From an uncultured Candidatus Melainabacteria bacterium (GTDB lineage: Bacteria > Cyanobacteriota > Vampirovibrionia > Gastranaerophilales > Gastranaerophilaceae), in contig CAKUXO010000019.1 of NCBI GenBank assembly GCA_934700385.1, positions 1 through 29,962 of the forward strand: a stretch of 29,962 nt of DNA, read 5' to 3'. The position numbers were made by a program, and so were the translations under genes. This document shows positions 8,453 to 15,446 of this stretch, one piece after another. The number at the start of each line of letters is the position of its first letter. Within the stretch, counting starts at the first letter, position 1. Below the pieces are notes generated by a model. The model was not told where the DNA came from, searched no databases, and saw only the letters and a program-made list of their open reading frames with translations.

Positions 8453-9004
8453 CTATTTAATTAATAATTGAATTTCTTTAAAATTAGGGTGTTTTGAAGA
8501 TTTTAAAAATTCAAAAAGCACAATTTCAAGAGTTGTTATAGTTGCGCCTTTTTGTTTTAAAATTTCAAGAGCGGCTTTGTGGTTAGTTTTTGACCTTGAA
8601 GCGCTGCAATCTTTTATAATATAAACATTATAATCTTTTTCTAAAAGTTCAAGTGCTGTTTGATAAACACAGATGTGCGTTTCAATTCCAAATAAAAGCA
8701 CATTTTTCTTTTCGCTTTTTGAAAATTCATTCATAAAATCTTCATTTTTTAAAGCGCTAAAGGAAGTTTTTTCAAAAAGTTTAAAATTAGAAAAACCGTC
8801 AATATCTTTAATTGATTGAATTGTTGAACCTAAACCTTTTGGATATTGTTCTGTTAAAAAAGTATCGACATTTAAAATTGCAGCAGCTTTTAAAATTTTA
8901 TAGGCATTACTTGCAATTTCAGTTGAACATTTTAGCATGTTCACAAGTTTATCTTGTATGTCAATACATAGAATTTTTGTATTATTTTCGTTAATCATAA
9001 CCAT
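8453..9004 (-). CDS. Isochorismatase-family cysteine hydrolase
   Basis: Alpha/beta hydrolase-like fold of the isochorismatase/nicotinamidase superfamily, which attacks amides or vinyl ethers with an Asp-Lys-Cys triad. At 183 residues it is single-domain size. Visible triad: D15 in LCIDIQDKL, K79 in FEKTSFSAL, C112 in GIETHICVYQTALEL. The strand-helix motif YNVYIIKDCSASRS (about 129-142) is typical of the YcaC/ISOC1-like branch. Lacking the metal-binding His pair of nicotinamidases near residue 50 (TEQYPKGLG instead), it is unlikely to be PncA. The substrate is unknown. Start ATG at 9004 has AAAGGAAT upstream; a later Met (MINEN, +2 codons) is possible. It is followed by the 82-residue gene. 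Confidence 0.88.
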   Translation of the reverse strand: MVMINENNTKILCIDIQDKLVNMLKCSTEIASNAYKILKAAAILNVDTFLTEQYPKGLGSTIQSIKDIDGFSNFKLFEKTSFSALKNEDFMNEFSKSEKKNVLLFGIETHICVYQTALELLEKDYNVYIIKDCSASRSKTNHKAALEILKQKGATITTLEIVLFEFLKSSKHPNFKEIQLLIK

Positions 9005-9066
9005 TCCTTTGATTAAGATTAAACCATAATTTCAAATTTGAAAAATCAAATAAATATTGTATTTAT

Positions 9067-9098
9067 AAAAAAACACCGACACAATTGTCGGTGTTTTT
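9067..9098 (-). terminator. Rho-independent terminator of the ribosomal protein operon
   Basis: A 13-bp perfect stem (9069-9081 with 9086-9098; core CACCGACA/TGTCGGTG) has a 4-base loop and is followed in the minus direction by a T-run (A7 at 9067-9073 on the plus strand). It sits 18 bp after the rpsI stop codon. It is nearly symmetrical, but no plus-strand gene runs into it. Confidence 0.92.
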
Positions 9099-9116
9099 GA
9101 ATTTGAAAAGTAATTC

Positions 9117-9524
9117 TTATCTTTTTGAGAATTGAAATCTTTTTCTTGCTCTTTTTCTACCGTATTTTTTACGTTCTTTAATACGAGCGTCACGAGTTAA
9201 TAAGCCTTCTTGTTTTAAAGCTGGTTTATATTCTTCGTTCATTTCAACTAAAGCTCTTGAAATTGCTAAACAAATAGCGTCAGCTTGAGCAGAAACACCA
9301 CCACCAACAGCTTTAACTCTGATATCAAATTTATCTTGATTTTCAGTTAAAACTAATGGTCTAAAGATTGTCATTTCTAAAGAAGGTCTGTTTCCAAAAT
9401 ATCCTTTTAATGTTTTACCATTGATGAAAACTCTACCTTTACCTGAAACAACTTTAGCAACAGCAATAGAACATTTTCTTCTGCCTGTTTTTACGATTTC
9501 ATTTTTATTATCTTTAACAGCCAT
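9117..9524 (-). CDS. rpsI: 30S ribosomal protein S9 (uS9)
   Basis: Small-subunit head protein whose basic C-terminal tail reaches toward the P-site tRNA. The 135 residues contain the diagnostic TGRRKCSIAVAKV (13-25), FINGKTLKGYF, KAVGGGVSAQADAICLAISRAL, and a C-terminus ending KKYGRKRARKRFQFSKR with the universally conserved terminal Lys-Arg. It is the last gene of the operon, overlapping the rplM stop by one base (TAATG), so translation is coupled. The strong terminator follows. Confidence 0.98.
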   Translation of the reverse strand: MAVKDNKNEIVKTGRRKCSIAVAKVVSGKGRVFINGKTLKGYFGNRPSLEMTIFRPLVLTENQDKFDIRVKAVGGGVSAQADAICLAISRALVEMNEEYKPALKQEGLLTRDARIKERKKYGRKRARKRFQFSKR

Positions 9525-9964
9525 TATTTATCTCCTTTTAGTTTGTATTCTGAAGGTTTTTGAGCTTCATGAGGATGATTTGGACCAACATAAACTTTTA
9601 ATTTTTGGAATTGTTCATCACCCAAAGTATTGTGTTGAAGCATACCTTTTACAGCTTTTTCAATAACTTTTCTTGGGTCTTTTTCCATCATTTCCTTAAA
9701 AGTAAATTCTTTAAAACCGCCAGGAAAACCTGAATGGCTTCTATACATTTTATCAGTAACTTTTTTACCTGTTACAACAACTTTTTCAGCGTTGATAACA
9801 ATAACAAAATCACCTGTATCTACATTAGGAGTAAATTGAGGTTTATTTTTACCTCTTAATATATCAGCAACTTCTGAAGCTAATCTACCAAGTACGACAC
9901 CATCAGCATCAATAACGTGCCATTTTCTTTCTACTTCTAGTGGTTTTGCACTAAATGTTTTCAT
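9524..9964 (-). CDS. rplM: 50S ribosomal protein L13 (uL13)
   Basis: Early-assembling large-subunit protein that binds 23S rRNA. I start it at the ATG of MKTFSAKPLEVERKWHVIDA (146 residues): that is where the family begins, and an AAGGAAGG ribosome site lies just upstream. The longer reading from 9997 would add 11 residues unlike any L13 N-terminus. Family marks: LGRLASEVADILRGKNKP, TPNVDTGDFVIVINAEKV, TGKKVTDKMYRSHSGFPGG and AVKGMLQHNTLG. The start overlaps the 3' end of truA by 14 bases, and the stop overlaps the rpsI start by one base. Confidence 0.97.
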   Translation of the reverse strand: MKTFSAKPLEVERKWHVIDADGVVLGRLASEVADILRGKNKPQFTPNVDTGDFVIVINAEKVVVTGKKVTDKMYRSHSGFPGGFKEFTFKEMMEKDPRKVIEKAVKGMLQHNTLGDEQFQKLKVYVGPNHPHEAQKPSEYKLKGDK

Positions 9965-10781
9965 TATGTACCTTCCTTTTATGAATAAAATTTTCAATGT
10001 ATTTATTTACATCATCATATCCGACATACTCTAAACTAAGACCAAGAGGGCTAACAACACTAGCTGCAGCACTTCTATCTTTTTTTAAAAGTACCTCTTT
10101 CATAACTATAGGTGAAAGATTATTTCTTTCAATTTTTAGAATTTGACCAACAATAGTTCTTACCATGTTGTATAAAAATCTATTTCCTATAATGTCTATA
10201 AAGATAAAATTTTGCCTTTTTTCATGATAATTTATTTCTTCTTTCATAGCGCCCGCATAATAAATATGACAGTCGTTATAAGGATTATCAGAATTTGATT
10301 TAAACGAAGAAAAGTCATGATGACCTATTAAATAAGATAAAGATTGATTAATTCTTTCAATATCTAATTCAGCATAAGGGTAAAATAAACACTGTTTCAA
10401 AAATACCGAAGCAACATGGTCGTTTTGAATTGTGTATCTATAATGCTTATACTTTGCATCTTTTTGAGCGTGGAAATCGGGTTTTACTTCCTTTAATAAA
10501 AAGATTTTAAGGTCTGATGGAAGAATACAATTGAGATGATAAAGAAATTTATCGGTGTTTTCAATTGTTTCAGAAGTGCAAAAGTGTGCAACTTGATATT
10601 TTGCACTAACTTTTGCGTCTGTTCTTCCAGAAATTATTATATTAATTTTATCTTTTATCAATGTACAAAGCGCTTTTTCAATTTCGTTTTGAACTGTTCT
10701 TTTATCAGGTTGCTTTTGACTTCCGAAAAAATCAAGCCCAAGAAATTCAAAGCAGATGATGTATTTTTTAATTGATAGCAT
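9951..10781 (-). CDS. truA: tRNA pseudouridine(38-40) synthase TruA
   Basis: Isomerises uridines 38-40 in the anticodon stem-loop of many tRNAs. 276 residues, slightly longer than the usual 245-265. D55 in SGRTDAKVSA is the catalytic aspartate, next to the conserved R53. Other marks are YKHYRYTIQN (substrate-contacting Tyr) and GNRFLYNMVRTIVGQIL near the C-terminus. The motif after the aspartate reads AKVSAKYQVAHF instead of the usual AGVHA.GQVAHF, so the Gly and His normally found there are replaced. The start codon shares one base with the rplQ stop (TAATG), and the 3' end overlaps rplM, fixing it inside the ribosomal operon as in cyanobacteria. Confidence 0.95.
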   Translation of the reverse strand: MLSIKKYIICFEFLGLDFFGSQKQPDKRTVQNEIEKALCTLIKDKINIIISGRTDAKVSAKYQVAHFCTSETIENTDKFLYHLNCILPSDLKIFLLKEVKPDFHAQKDAKYKHYRYTIQNDHVASVFLKQCLFYPYAELDIERINQSLSYLIGHHDFSSFKSNSDNPYNDCHIYYAGAMKEEINYHEKRQNFIFIDIIGNRFLYNMVRTIVGQILKIERNNLSPIVMKEVLLKKDRSAAASVVSPLGLSLEYVGYDDVNKYIENFIHKRKVHNENI

Positions 10782-11209
10782 TAAACTAACTGAATTAATG
10801 CCATTTCTGCGTTATCACCACGTCTTGGAGTTAATCTTAAGATTCTAGTATAACCACCATTACGTGTTGCATATTTTTTACCGATAACTGAGAATAATTG
10901 TCTTAAAACAGATTGTTTTGGAAGTTTTTTACCTTCTGGTAAAGTATCAAATAATTCACCTGTTTCAACATCAATATATTTTTCAGTTTCGATATCATAA
11001 ATATCTTTTTTAGCTTCACGTCTTGCAGCTAAATCACCTTTTTTAGCAAAAGTAATGATTGATTCTGCAAATGGTCTTAAAGCTTTTGCTCTAGCCATTG
11101 TAGTTGTAATTTCACCATTTAAGAAAAGTTGCGATGCTAATGTGCGAAGCAAAGCCTTTCTTTGGTCTGCCGCTTTAGACAGTTTATGAATTTTACGACC
11201 GTGTCTCAT
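10781..11209 (-). CDS. rplQ: 50S ribosomal protein L17 (bL17) with an internal insertion
   Basis: Large-subunit protein near the exit tunnel. The N-terminus MRHGRKIHKLSKAADQRKAL and the C-terminal NGGYTRILRLTPRRGDNAEMA are diagnostic. The 142 residues are longer than the common 116-130 because of an acidic/Lys insertion of about 25 residues (roughly 70-97: DIETEKYIDVETGELFDTLP and onward) between the central helix and the RQLF helix. The C-terminus itself is short, ending at IQLV. It follows rpoA by 23 bp with an AAGGAA ribosome site and is coupled to truA by a one-base overlap. Confidence 0.96.
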   Translation of the reverse strand: MRHGRKIHKLSKAADQRKALLRTLASQLFLNGEITTTMARAKALRPFAESIITFAKKGDLAARREAKKDIYDIETEKYIDVETGELFDTLPEGKKLPKQSVLRQLFSVIGKKYATRNGGYTRILRLTPRRGDNAEMALIQLV

Positions 11210-11232
11210 TTTATATTTTCCTTTTATTTAGT

Positions 11233-12210
11233 CTATATTAATTCTAAATCATCAACGCCTTCTGGATTTGGTTGAAGGTCAAGTCCCATTTGATGAAGTT
11301 TTTCAATAACTTCGTCTGATGATTTTTTACCAAAATTTTTGATATTTAATAAATCATGTTCTGATTTTTTCAATAATTCACTCATAGAGTTGATTGAAGC
11401 TCTTTTTAAGCAATTATATGCACGAACAGAAAGTTCAAGATCTTCAATTGTTAAACTTGGAGTTTGTTCAACAACTTCTTCAACTACTTCAGGAGTTTCA
11501 GTTTTAACTTGAACAGGAGTTCCTGAAATGCCAGCAATTTGGCTGAAGTGTTCGATTAATAAAGTTGAAGCTTTTGATAAAGCTGCACCAACTTCGATTG
11601 AACCATTAGACCAAATTTCAAGAGTTAATTTATCGTAATCTAGTGATTCACCTACACGAGCAGGTTCTACATAATAGCTAACTCTTTTAATAGGCATAAA
11701 TACTGCGTCAATTGGAAGTAAATCGATTGGAATAGAACCTTTTTGTTCTTTTAATACGTCAGTTGTAACGTACCCTTTACCAACTTCAACAGTAATATCA
11801 GCGTGGATTGAACCACCTTCAGATAATGTTGCAATAACGCAATCAGGATTAACGATTTTAACCCCTGCAGGAAGTTCGATATCACCTGCTAAAACAGGAC
11901 CAGCTGTGTTAACATCTAATCTAAGATGTTGTGGTTCATTTGTTTCTGTTTTAACAACCACTGATTTCAAGTTCAACATTATGTCAATAACATCTTCAAC
12001 AACACCAGGGATTGAAGTATATTCGTGAGTAATACCTTCAATTCTAACTGCAGTAACGGCAGCACCTTCAAGGCTTGATAATAAAACACGTCTTAGAGCG
12101 TTACCGATTGTTGCACCATAACCTCTTTCAAGAGGTTCAATAACGAATTTACCGTATTGTGAACCATCTGAAGATGTTGTTGTACTAATATTTTTGATTT
12201 TTAGTTCCAT
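11233..12210 (-). CDS. rpoA: DNA-directed RNA polymerase subunit alpha
   Basis: Scaffold of RNA polymerase assembly and contact point for UP elements and activators. 325 residues, full length. The N-terminal dimerisation domain (about 1-230) shows FVIEPLERGYGATIGNALRR, LLSSLEGAAVTAVRIEG, EYTSIPGVVEDVIDIMLNLK and the INPDC loop region. A flexible Glu/Val/Thr-rich linker (about 232-250) leads to the C-terminal domain (about 250-315: LELSVRAYNCLKRASINSM and LLNIKNFGKKSSDEVIEKL), which carries the two helix-hairpin-helix motifs used for DNA contact. It sits between rpsD (18 bp upstream) and rplQ (23 bp downstream), as in many bacteria. Confidence 0.98.
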   Translation of the reverse strand: MELKIKNISTTTSSDGSQYGKFVIEPLERGYGATIGNALRRVLLSSLEGAAVTAVRIEGITHEYTSIPGVVEDVIDIMLNLKSVVVKTETNEPQHLRLDVNTAGPVLAGDIELPAGVKIVNPDCVIATLSEGGSIHADITVEVGKGYVTTDVLKEQKGSIPIDLLPIDAVFMPIKRVSYYVEPARVGESLDYDKLTLEIWSNGSIEVGAALSKASTLLIEHFSQIAGISGTPVQVKTETPEVVEEVVEQTPSLTIEDLELSVRAYNCLKRASINSMSELLKKSEHDLLNIKNFGKKSSDEVIEKLHQMGLDLQPNPEGVDDLELI

Positions 12211-12228
12211 ATTTTTATTCTCTCCTAA

Positions 12229-12831
12229 TTATTTAGAGTAGTATTCAATAACGAGTTGTTCTTTAAATTCAGGGTCAAGTTCTTCTCTTTGAGGAATTCT
12301 GTCGAAAGTGATTTTTAATTCATCTTTATCAACAGTTAACCAAGCATAATTTAAAGCTAAATCGATAGATTCGATAACACTTTTGATGAATGCTTTTGAA
12401 CTTTCTCTAACTGTAACAACGTCGCCTGCTTTCAATAAATAAGAAGGAATATCAACTTTTTTACCGTTTACAAGAACGTGTGCGTGATTAACAACTTGTC
12501 TTGCTTGTCTTCTTGTGATAGCAAAACCGGCTTTGTAGATCACGTTATCTAATCTTGATTCAAGAGTTTGTAACATGATTGTACCTGTTACGCCTGTTTT
12601 TCTTGTAGCAGTTTCATAATATTTAGCAAATTGTTTTTCGCTAACAAGATAAGTCATTCTGATATTTTGTTTAGCTTTTAATTGAAGTGCATAATCAGAA
12701 TTTTTCTTTCTTGCTGCACCATGCTGACCTGAAGCATGTTGACGCATAGAAGTTGTCAATTTTCTGTTTGACAAATCTTTAACGCCATAGTTTCTAAATA
12801 ATTTATTTGTAGGTCCTGTATATTTAGCCAT
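12229..12831 (-). CDS. rpsD: 30S ribosomal protein S4 (uS4)
   Basis: Primary 16S rRNA-binding protein that starts assembly of the small-subunit body and often represses its own operon. 200 residues. The N-terminus MAKYTGPTNKLFRNYGVKDL lacks the CxxC zinc site found in some bacteria (zinc-independent C- form). The S4 RNA-binding domain is clear: LESRLDNVIYKAGFAITRRQ, ARQVVNHAHVLVNGKKVDIPSYLLKAGD shortened here as ARQVVNHAHVLVNGKKV. The AGGAG ribosome site lies 8 bases before the ATG. The 79-bp gap to rpsK is the longest in this part of the operon apart from the rpsM-rpsK gap and contains two small inverted repeats. Confidence 0.97.
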   Translation of the reverse strand: MAKYTGPTNKLFRNYGVKDLSNRKLTTSMRQHASGQHGAARKKNSDYALQLKAKQNIRMTYLVSEKQFAKYYETATRKTGVTGTIMLQTLESRLDNVIYKAGFAITRRQARQVVNHAHVLVNGKKVDIPSYLLKAGDVVTVRESSKAFIKSVIESIDLALNYAWLTVDKDELKITFDRIPQREELDPEFKEQLVIEYYSK

Positions 12832-12870
12832 TTTAGCTCCTATTGATTAATTATTACTTTAACTGTTGTA

Positions 12871-12905
12871 TGACACAAAATGTCATAACTGCGCTTAAAT
12901 TAAGC
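12871..12905 (-). promoter_or_regulatory. Two small inverted repeats in the rpsK-rpsD gap
   Basis: TGACA (12871-12875) and TGTCA (12881-12885) flank CAAAA, and GCTTAA (12893-12898) and TTAAGC (12900-12905) flank a single A. In RNA they would make two short stem-loops in the leader of rpsD. There is no T-run, so they are not a terminator. An S4 autoregulatory or RNA-processing site is possible but not shown. Confidence 0.3.
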
Positions 12906-12910
12906 ACAAA

Positions 12911-13297
12911 TTATACTCTACGTTTTTTAGGTGGACGGCAACCATTGTGAGGAATTGGTGTAACGTCTTTGATTAATGTAATTTCAAGACCTGCAGATTG
13001 AATTGCTCTGATTGCAGTTTCTCTACCTGACCCTGGGCCTTTAACGTAAACTTCAACTTTTTTCATACCTTGGTCAACTGATTTTTTAGCTACGATTTCA
13101 GCAGCAGATTGAGCAGCAAAAGGAGTACCTTTTCTAGCACCTTTAAAGCCGCAACCACCAGCAGAAGCCCAAGCAACAGCATTACCTTGAGTATCTGTTG
13201 AAGTTACAATAGTGTTGTTGAATGTAGATTGAATATGAACAACACCTTGTAATATATTCTTTCTTTCTTTCTTTTTAGTTTTTGTTGGTTTAGCCAT
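12911..13297 (-). CDS. rpsK: 30S ribosomal protein S11 (uS11)
   Basis: Platform protein of the small subunit, near the mRNA exit. 128 residues with the expected basic N-terminus (MAKPTKTKKKERKN), HIQSTFNNTIVTSTDTQGN, ASAGGCGFKGARKGTPFAAQ, VKGPGSGRETAIRAIQSAG and the C-terminal DVTPIPHNGCRPPKKRRV. AAGGAAAT ribosome site. It follows rpsM by a 92-bp gap in which I see no further gene. Confidence 0.98.
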   Translation of the reverse strand: MAKPTKTKKKERKNILQGVVHIQSTFNNTIVTSTDTQGNAVAWASAGGCGFKGARKGTPFAAQSAAEIVAKKSVDQGMKKVEVYVKGPGSGRETAIRAIQSAGLEITLIKDVTPIPHNGCRPPKKRRV

Positions 13298-13389
13298 TAT
13301 TATAATTTCCTTATAGTTTTAAACTTAATCCATTGGATAATTGCTTGCGCTATATCCTACGTTATTTCGTTATTTAATAGTTATTTTAA

Positions 13390-13758
13390 CTATTTTTTCT
13401 TACCTGCAATTGGTCCTGTTTTTTTGCCACGACGAGTTCTTGCATTTGTTTTAGTTCTTTGACCACGGCATGGAAGTTTTCTTCTATGACGTACGCCACG
13501 GTAAGAGCTGATTTCGCCTAAACGTTTAATATGAAGTGATTCTTCTCTTTTTAAGTCACCTTCAATTGTATAATGAGCGATTTCATTTCTTAATTTTTTA
13601 ATATCGTCATCAGTTAAATCGTCAGTTCTCATGTCTTGAGAAATGTCGCAAGCTGCCAAAATTTTAGCGCTTCTAGTTGGTCCGATGCCGTAGATATAGG
13701 TTAGTGCTATAACCATTCTTTTATTACGAGGTAAATCTACCCCTGCTAATCTTGCCAT
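13390..13758 (-). CDS. rpsM: 30S ribosomal protein S13 (uS13)
   Basis: Small-subunit head protein that bridges to the large subunit and contacts P-site tRNA. 122 residues: MARLAGVDLPRNKRMVIALT, YIYGIGPTRSAKIL (helix-hairpin-helix), IKRLGEISSYRGVRHRRKLP, and GQRTKTNARTRRGKKTGPIA at the C-terminus. AGGAGAA ribosome site. It starts 16 bp after the rpmJ stop. Confidence 0.98.
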   Translation of the reverse strand: MARLAGVDLPRNKRMVIALTYIYGIGPTRSAKILAACDISQDMRTDDLTDDDIKKLRNEIAHYTIEGDLKREESLHIKRLGEISSYRGVRHRRKLPCRGQRTKTNARTRRGKKTGPIAGKKK

Positions 13759-13774
13759 TTATTTTCTCCTATTA

Positions 13775-13888
13775 TTAACCTTGTCTTTGTTTGTGTTTAG
13801 GGTGTTTGCACACTACTGTAACTCTGCCACGTCTTTTGATGATTTGACAGTCTTTGCATATTTTTTTTACTGATGCTCTTACTTTCAT
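13775..13888 (-). CDS. rpmJ: 50S ribosomal protein L36 (bL36), zinc-binding form
   Basis: A 37-residue protein read directly from the reverse complement: it begins MKVRASVKKICKDCQIIKRR and ends VVCKHPKHKQRQG. C11, C14, C27 and H32 form the zinc site of the C+ form of bL36, so no zinc-free paralogue is needed to explain growth on zinc. It has an AAAGGAT ribosome site, lies 15 bp after infA and 16 bp before rpsM, exactly where it is expected, and is too short for many gene callers. Confidence 0.97.
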   Translation of the reverse strand: MKVRASVKKICKDCQIIKRRGRVTVVCKHPKHKQRQG

Positions 13889-13903
13889 TTTTTTATCCTT
13901 TTA

Positions 13904-14119
13904 TTACTTAAGTCTATATGTAATTCTTCCTCTGCTTAGGTCATAAGGTGTCATTTCGACCTTCACCTTATCCCCAGGCAAAATTCTTATGAAATTTTTT
14001 CTGATTTTACCTGATATATGGGCTAAAATTTCATGCCCATTTTCAAGTTCTACTTTAAACATTGCGTTTGGAAGTGCTTCTAAGATAGTTCCTTCCAATT
14101 CAATTACGTCTTTTGACAT
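13904..14119 (-). CDS. infA: Translation initiation factor IF-1
   Basis: OB-fold factor that binds the ribosomal A site during initiation. 71 residues, standard length: MSKDVIELEGTILEALPNAM, FKVELENGHEILAHISGKIR, KNFIRILPGDKVKVEMTPYD, LSRGRITYRLK. A GGAAAA ribosome site precedes the ATG. It is the first gene of the operon; the secY, adk and map genes that normally lie upstream are absent here, since a divergent gene and a promoter follow directly. Confidence 0.98.
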   Translation of the reverse strand: MSKDVIELEGTILEALPNAMFKVELENGHEILAHISGKIRKNFIRILPGDKVKVEMTPYDLSRGRITYRLK

Positions 14120-14151
14120 AGTTTTCCTTATTTAGTTGTTACGTATATTTA

Positions 14152-14179
14152 ATAATACATGTTGAATTTTTCTTGGCAA
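14152..14179 (-). promoter_or_regulatory. Promoter of the infA-rpsI operon
   Basis: On the minus strand TTGCCA (14179-14174) is followed after 16 bp by TATTAT (14157-14152), with TG immediately before the -10. Transcription would begin near 14145, giving a leader of about 26 bases before the infA ATG. It is the best promoter match upstream of the ribosomal genes. Confidence 0.65.
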
Positions 14180-14393
14180 GCAAAAATTCCCAAAAAATTA
14201 AGCAAAATCAGGCTTTTTTAGAAAAAATTATCTTTTATTTTTTTAAACATAAAACACATTGTTTATTTATAAACGTTCAAAAAGCCCATAAAATTAAGAA
14301 CTTTTAGAGATTTTTGTAAACTTTTATTAACATGTTTAAAAATCGTATGTATAAAAAAATAATTTTACAATTTTAATATTATCCACCTAACGA

Positions 14394-14423
14394 ATGACAA
14401 AAAATAAAATTTAACTTTATAAT
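14394..14423 (+). promoter_or_regulatory. Promoter of the UbiA-YbhB pair
   Basis: ATGACA (14394-14399; five of six bases of the -35 consensus) is followed after 18 bp by a perfect TATAAT (14418-14423). The start site would be near 14430, 25 bases before the ATG. Confidence 0.65.
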
Positions 14424-14454
14424 ATTCATAAATTTATAGGGGATTTATTTTTAT

Positions 14455-15435
14455 ATGGATTTTAAAACAAAACTAGAAAACTTTATAGAATTAACAAGAA
14501 TGTATGCACTTCCGATGACTTTTGCATCGCTAGTCGTGATTTTAGCTTATTCACATTATAGTGAAAATTTTTCTTGGCTTAATTTTTTATTATTAGCTTT
14601 AGCCTTATGTCTAGTACATCTTGGCGGAAATCTTTTTGATGATTATATTGATGTTAAAAGAAAAATCAACCAAGGAATTAAAAAAAAAGATATCAGTTTC
14701 TTTTCTTTTGTGCCAAAAGCAAGATTAATTTTAGATGATACATTTTCTTTTAGAGAGGTTGAAATTATTTTAGGAGTTATGTTTTTAATTTCTTTAATAA
14801 TTGGAATATATTTTATTTTCAACTCCGGCTGGCAAGTTGTTTTATTTATTTTGTTTGGGGGATTATTAACTTTATTTTACCCAATTTCATCAAAATATTA
14901 TCTTTCAGAAATAATTATTGGCTTAATTTATGGCCCACTTATGATTTGCGGAGGTTATTTTGCCTTAACAAAAGAATTCAGCGGAAATGTTTTACTTTTA
15001 TCTTTTGCAATTTTCTTTTCAACATTAGTTTTATTACACACACATAATTTAATGGATTGGGAATTTGACCAAAAGGAAGGAAAAAATACACTTTGCGTAT
15101 TGTCTAAAACAAAACCCCATGCCATTGAAGTTTTAAAAGGATTAATAATAGTTGCTTATTTTATTATTTTTCTTGGAGTGTTAAGCTCTAAATTCAACCC
15201 CTATATGCTTTATGTCTTTTTAACTTTACCAATTGCAACAAAGTTGCTAGAATCTCTAAAAGATTATATAAATATAAAAGACGTAGAATTTATGCCAAAA
15301 TGGTATTATGGAGTCTTTGAAAATTGGGACAAAATTAAAGAAAATAAAATCGACTTTTTTATGTATAGATTTTATTTAGCTCGTAATTTTGCATTATTTT
15401 TCGCAATTTTTGCAAGCATTGGCGCAATACTTTAA
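14455..15435 (+). CDS. UbiA-family prenyltransferase (MenA-like)
   Basis: Integral-membrane enzyme that transfers a polyprenyl chain from its diphosphate to an aromatic or other acceptor, such as in menaquinone synthesis. 326 residues, about 8-9 hydrophobic segments. The first Asp-rich motif is N59-L-F-D-D-Y-I-D66 and the second N198-L-M-D-W-E-F-D205 with GKN at 209-211; both are needed for Mg-diphosphate binding. YPISSKYYLSEIIIGLIYGP (about 142-161) resembles the MenA signature region. The N-terminal MYALPMTFASLVVILAY is the usual first helix. A 20-residue insert after the first motif (KKKDISFFSFVPKARLILDD) is not typical. The acceptor cannot be decided: no other quinone genes are in view. 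A PEBP-like gene follows after 11 bp. Confidence 0.85.
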   Translation: MDFKTKLENFIELTRMYALPMTFASLVVILAYSHYSENFSWLNFLLLALALCLVHLGGNLFDDYIDVKRKINQGIKKKDISFFSFVPKARLILDDTFSFREVEIILGVMFLISLIIGIYFIFNSGWQVVLFILFGGLLTLFYPISSKYYLSEIIIGLIYGPLMICGGYFALTKEFSGNVLLLSFAIFFSTLVLLHTHNLMDWEFDQKEGKNTLCVLSKTKPHAIEVLKGLIIVAYFIIFLGVLSSKFNPYMLYVFLTLPIATKLLESLKDYINIKDVEFMPKWYYGVFENWDKIKENKIDFFMYRFYLARNFALFFAIFASIGAIL

Positions 15436-15446
15436 AAGGAAATTGA

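Larger units (their letters stand above)
14120..14454. other. Divergent intergenic region between infA and the UbiA gene
   Basis: A 335-bp, very AT-rich gap. It holds the infA-operon promoter near its left end and the UbiA-gene promoter near its right end. The middle (about 14190-14390) contains A/T runs but no convincing gene, RNA, terminator or repeat that I can see. Confidence 0.7.

Noticed and set aside
8453..9004. Nicotinamidase (PncA) for the isochorismatase-family protein
   Set aside because: The metal-binding His/Asp set of nicotinamidases is absent around residue 50, although the Asp-Lys-Cys triad is there.
9965..9997. Eleven extra N-terminal residues for L13 from an upstream ATG at 9997
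   Set aside because: The family starts at MKTFSAKP, a strong ribosome site precedes that ATG, and the extension would lie wholly within the truA coding end.
14180..14390. A small RNA or riboswitch in the long gap before the UbiA gene
   Set aside because: The sequence is mostly A/T runs with no stable paired elements or known aptamer core.
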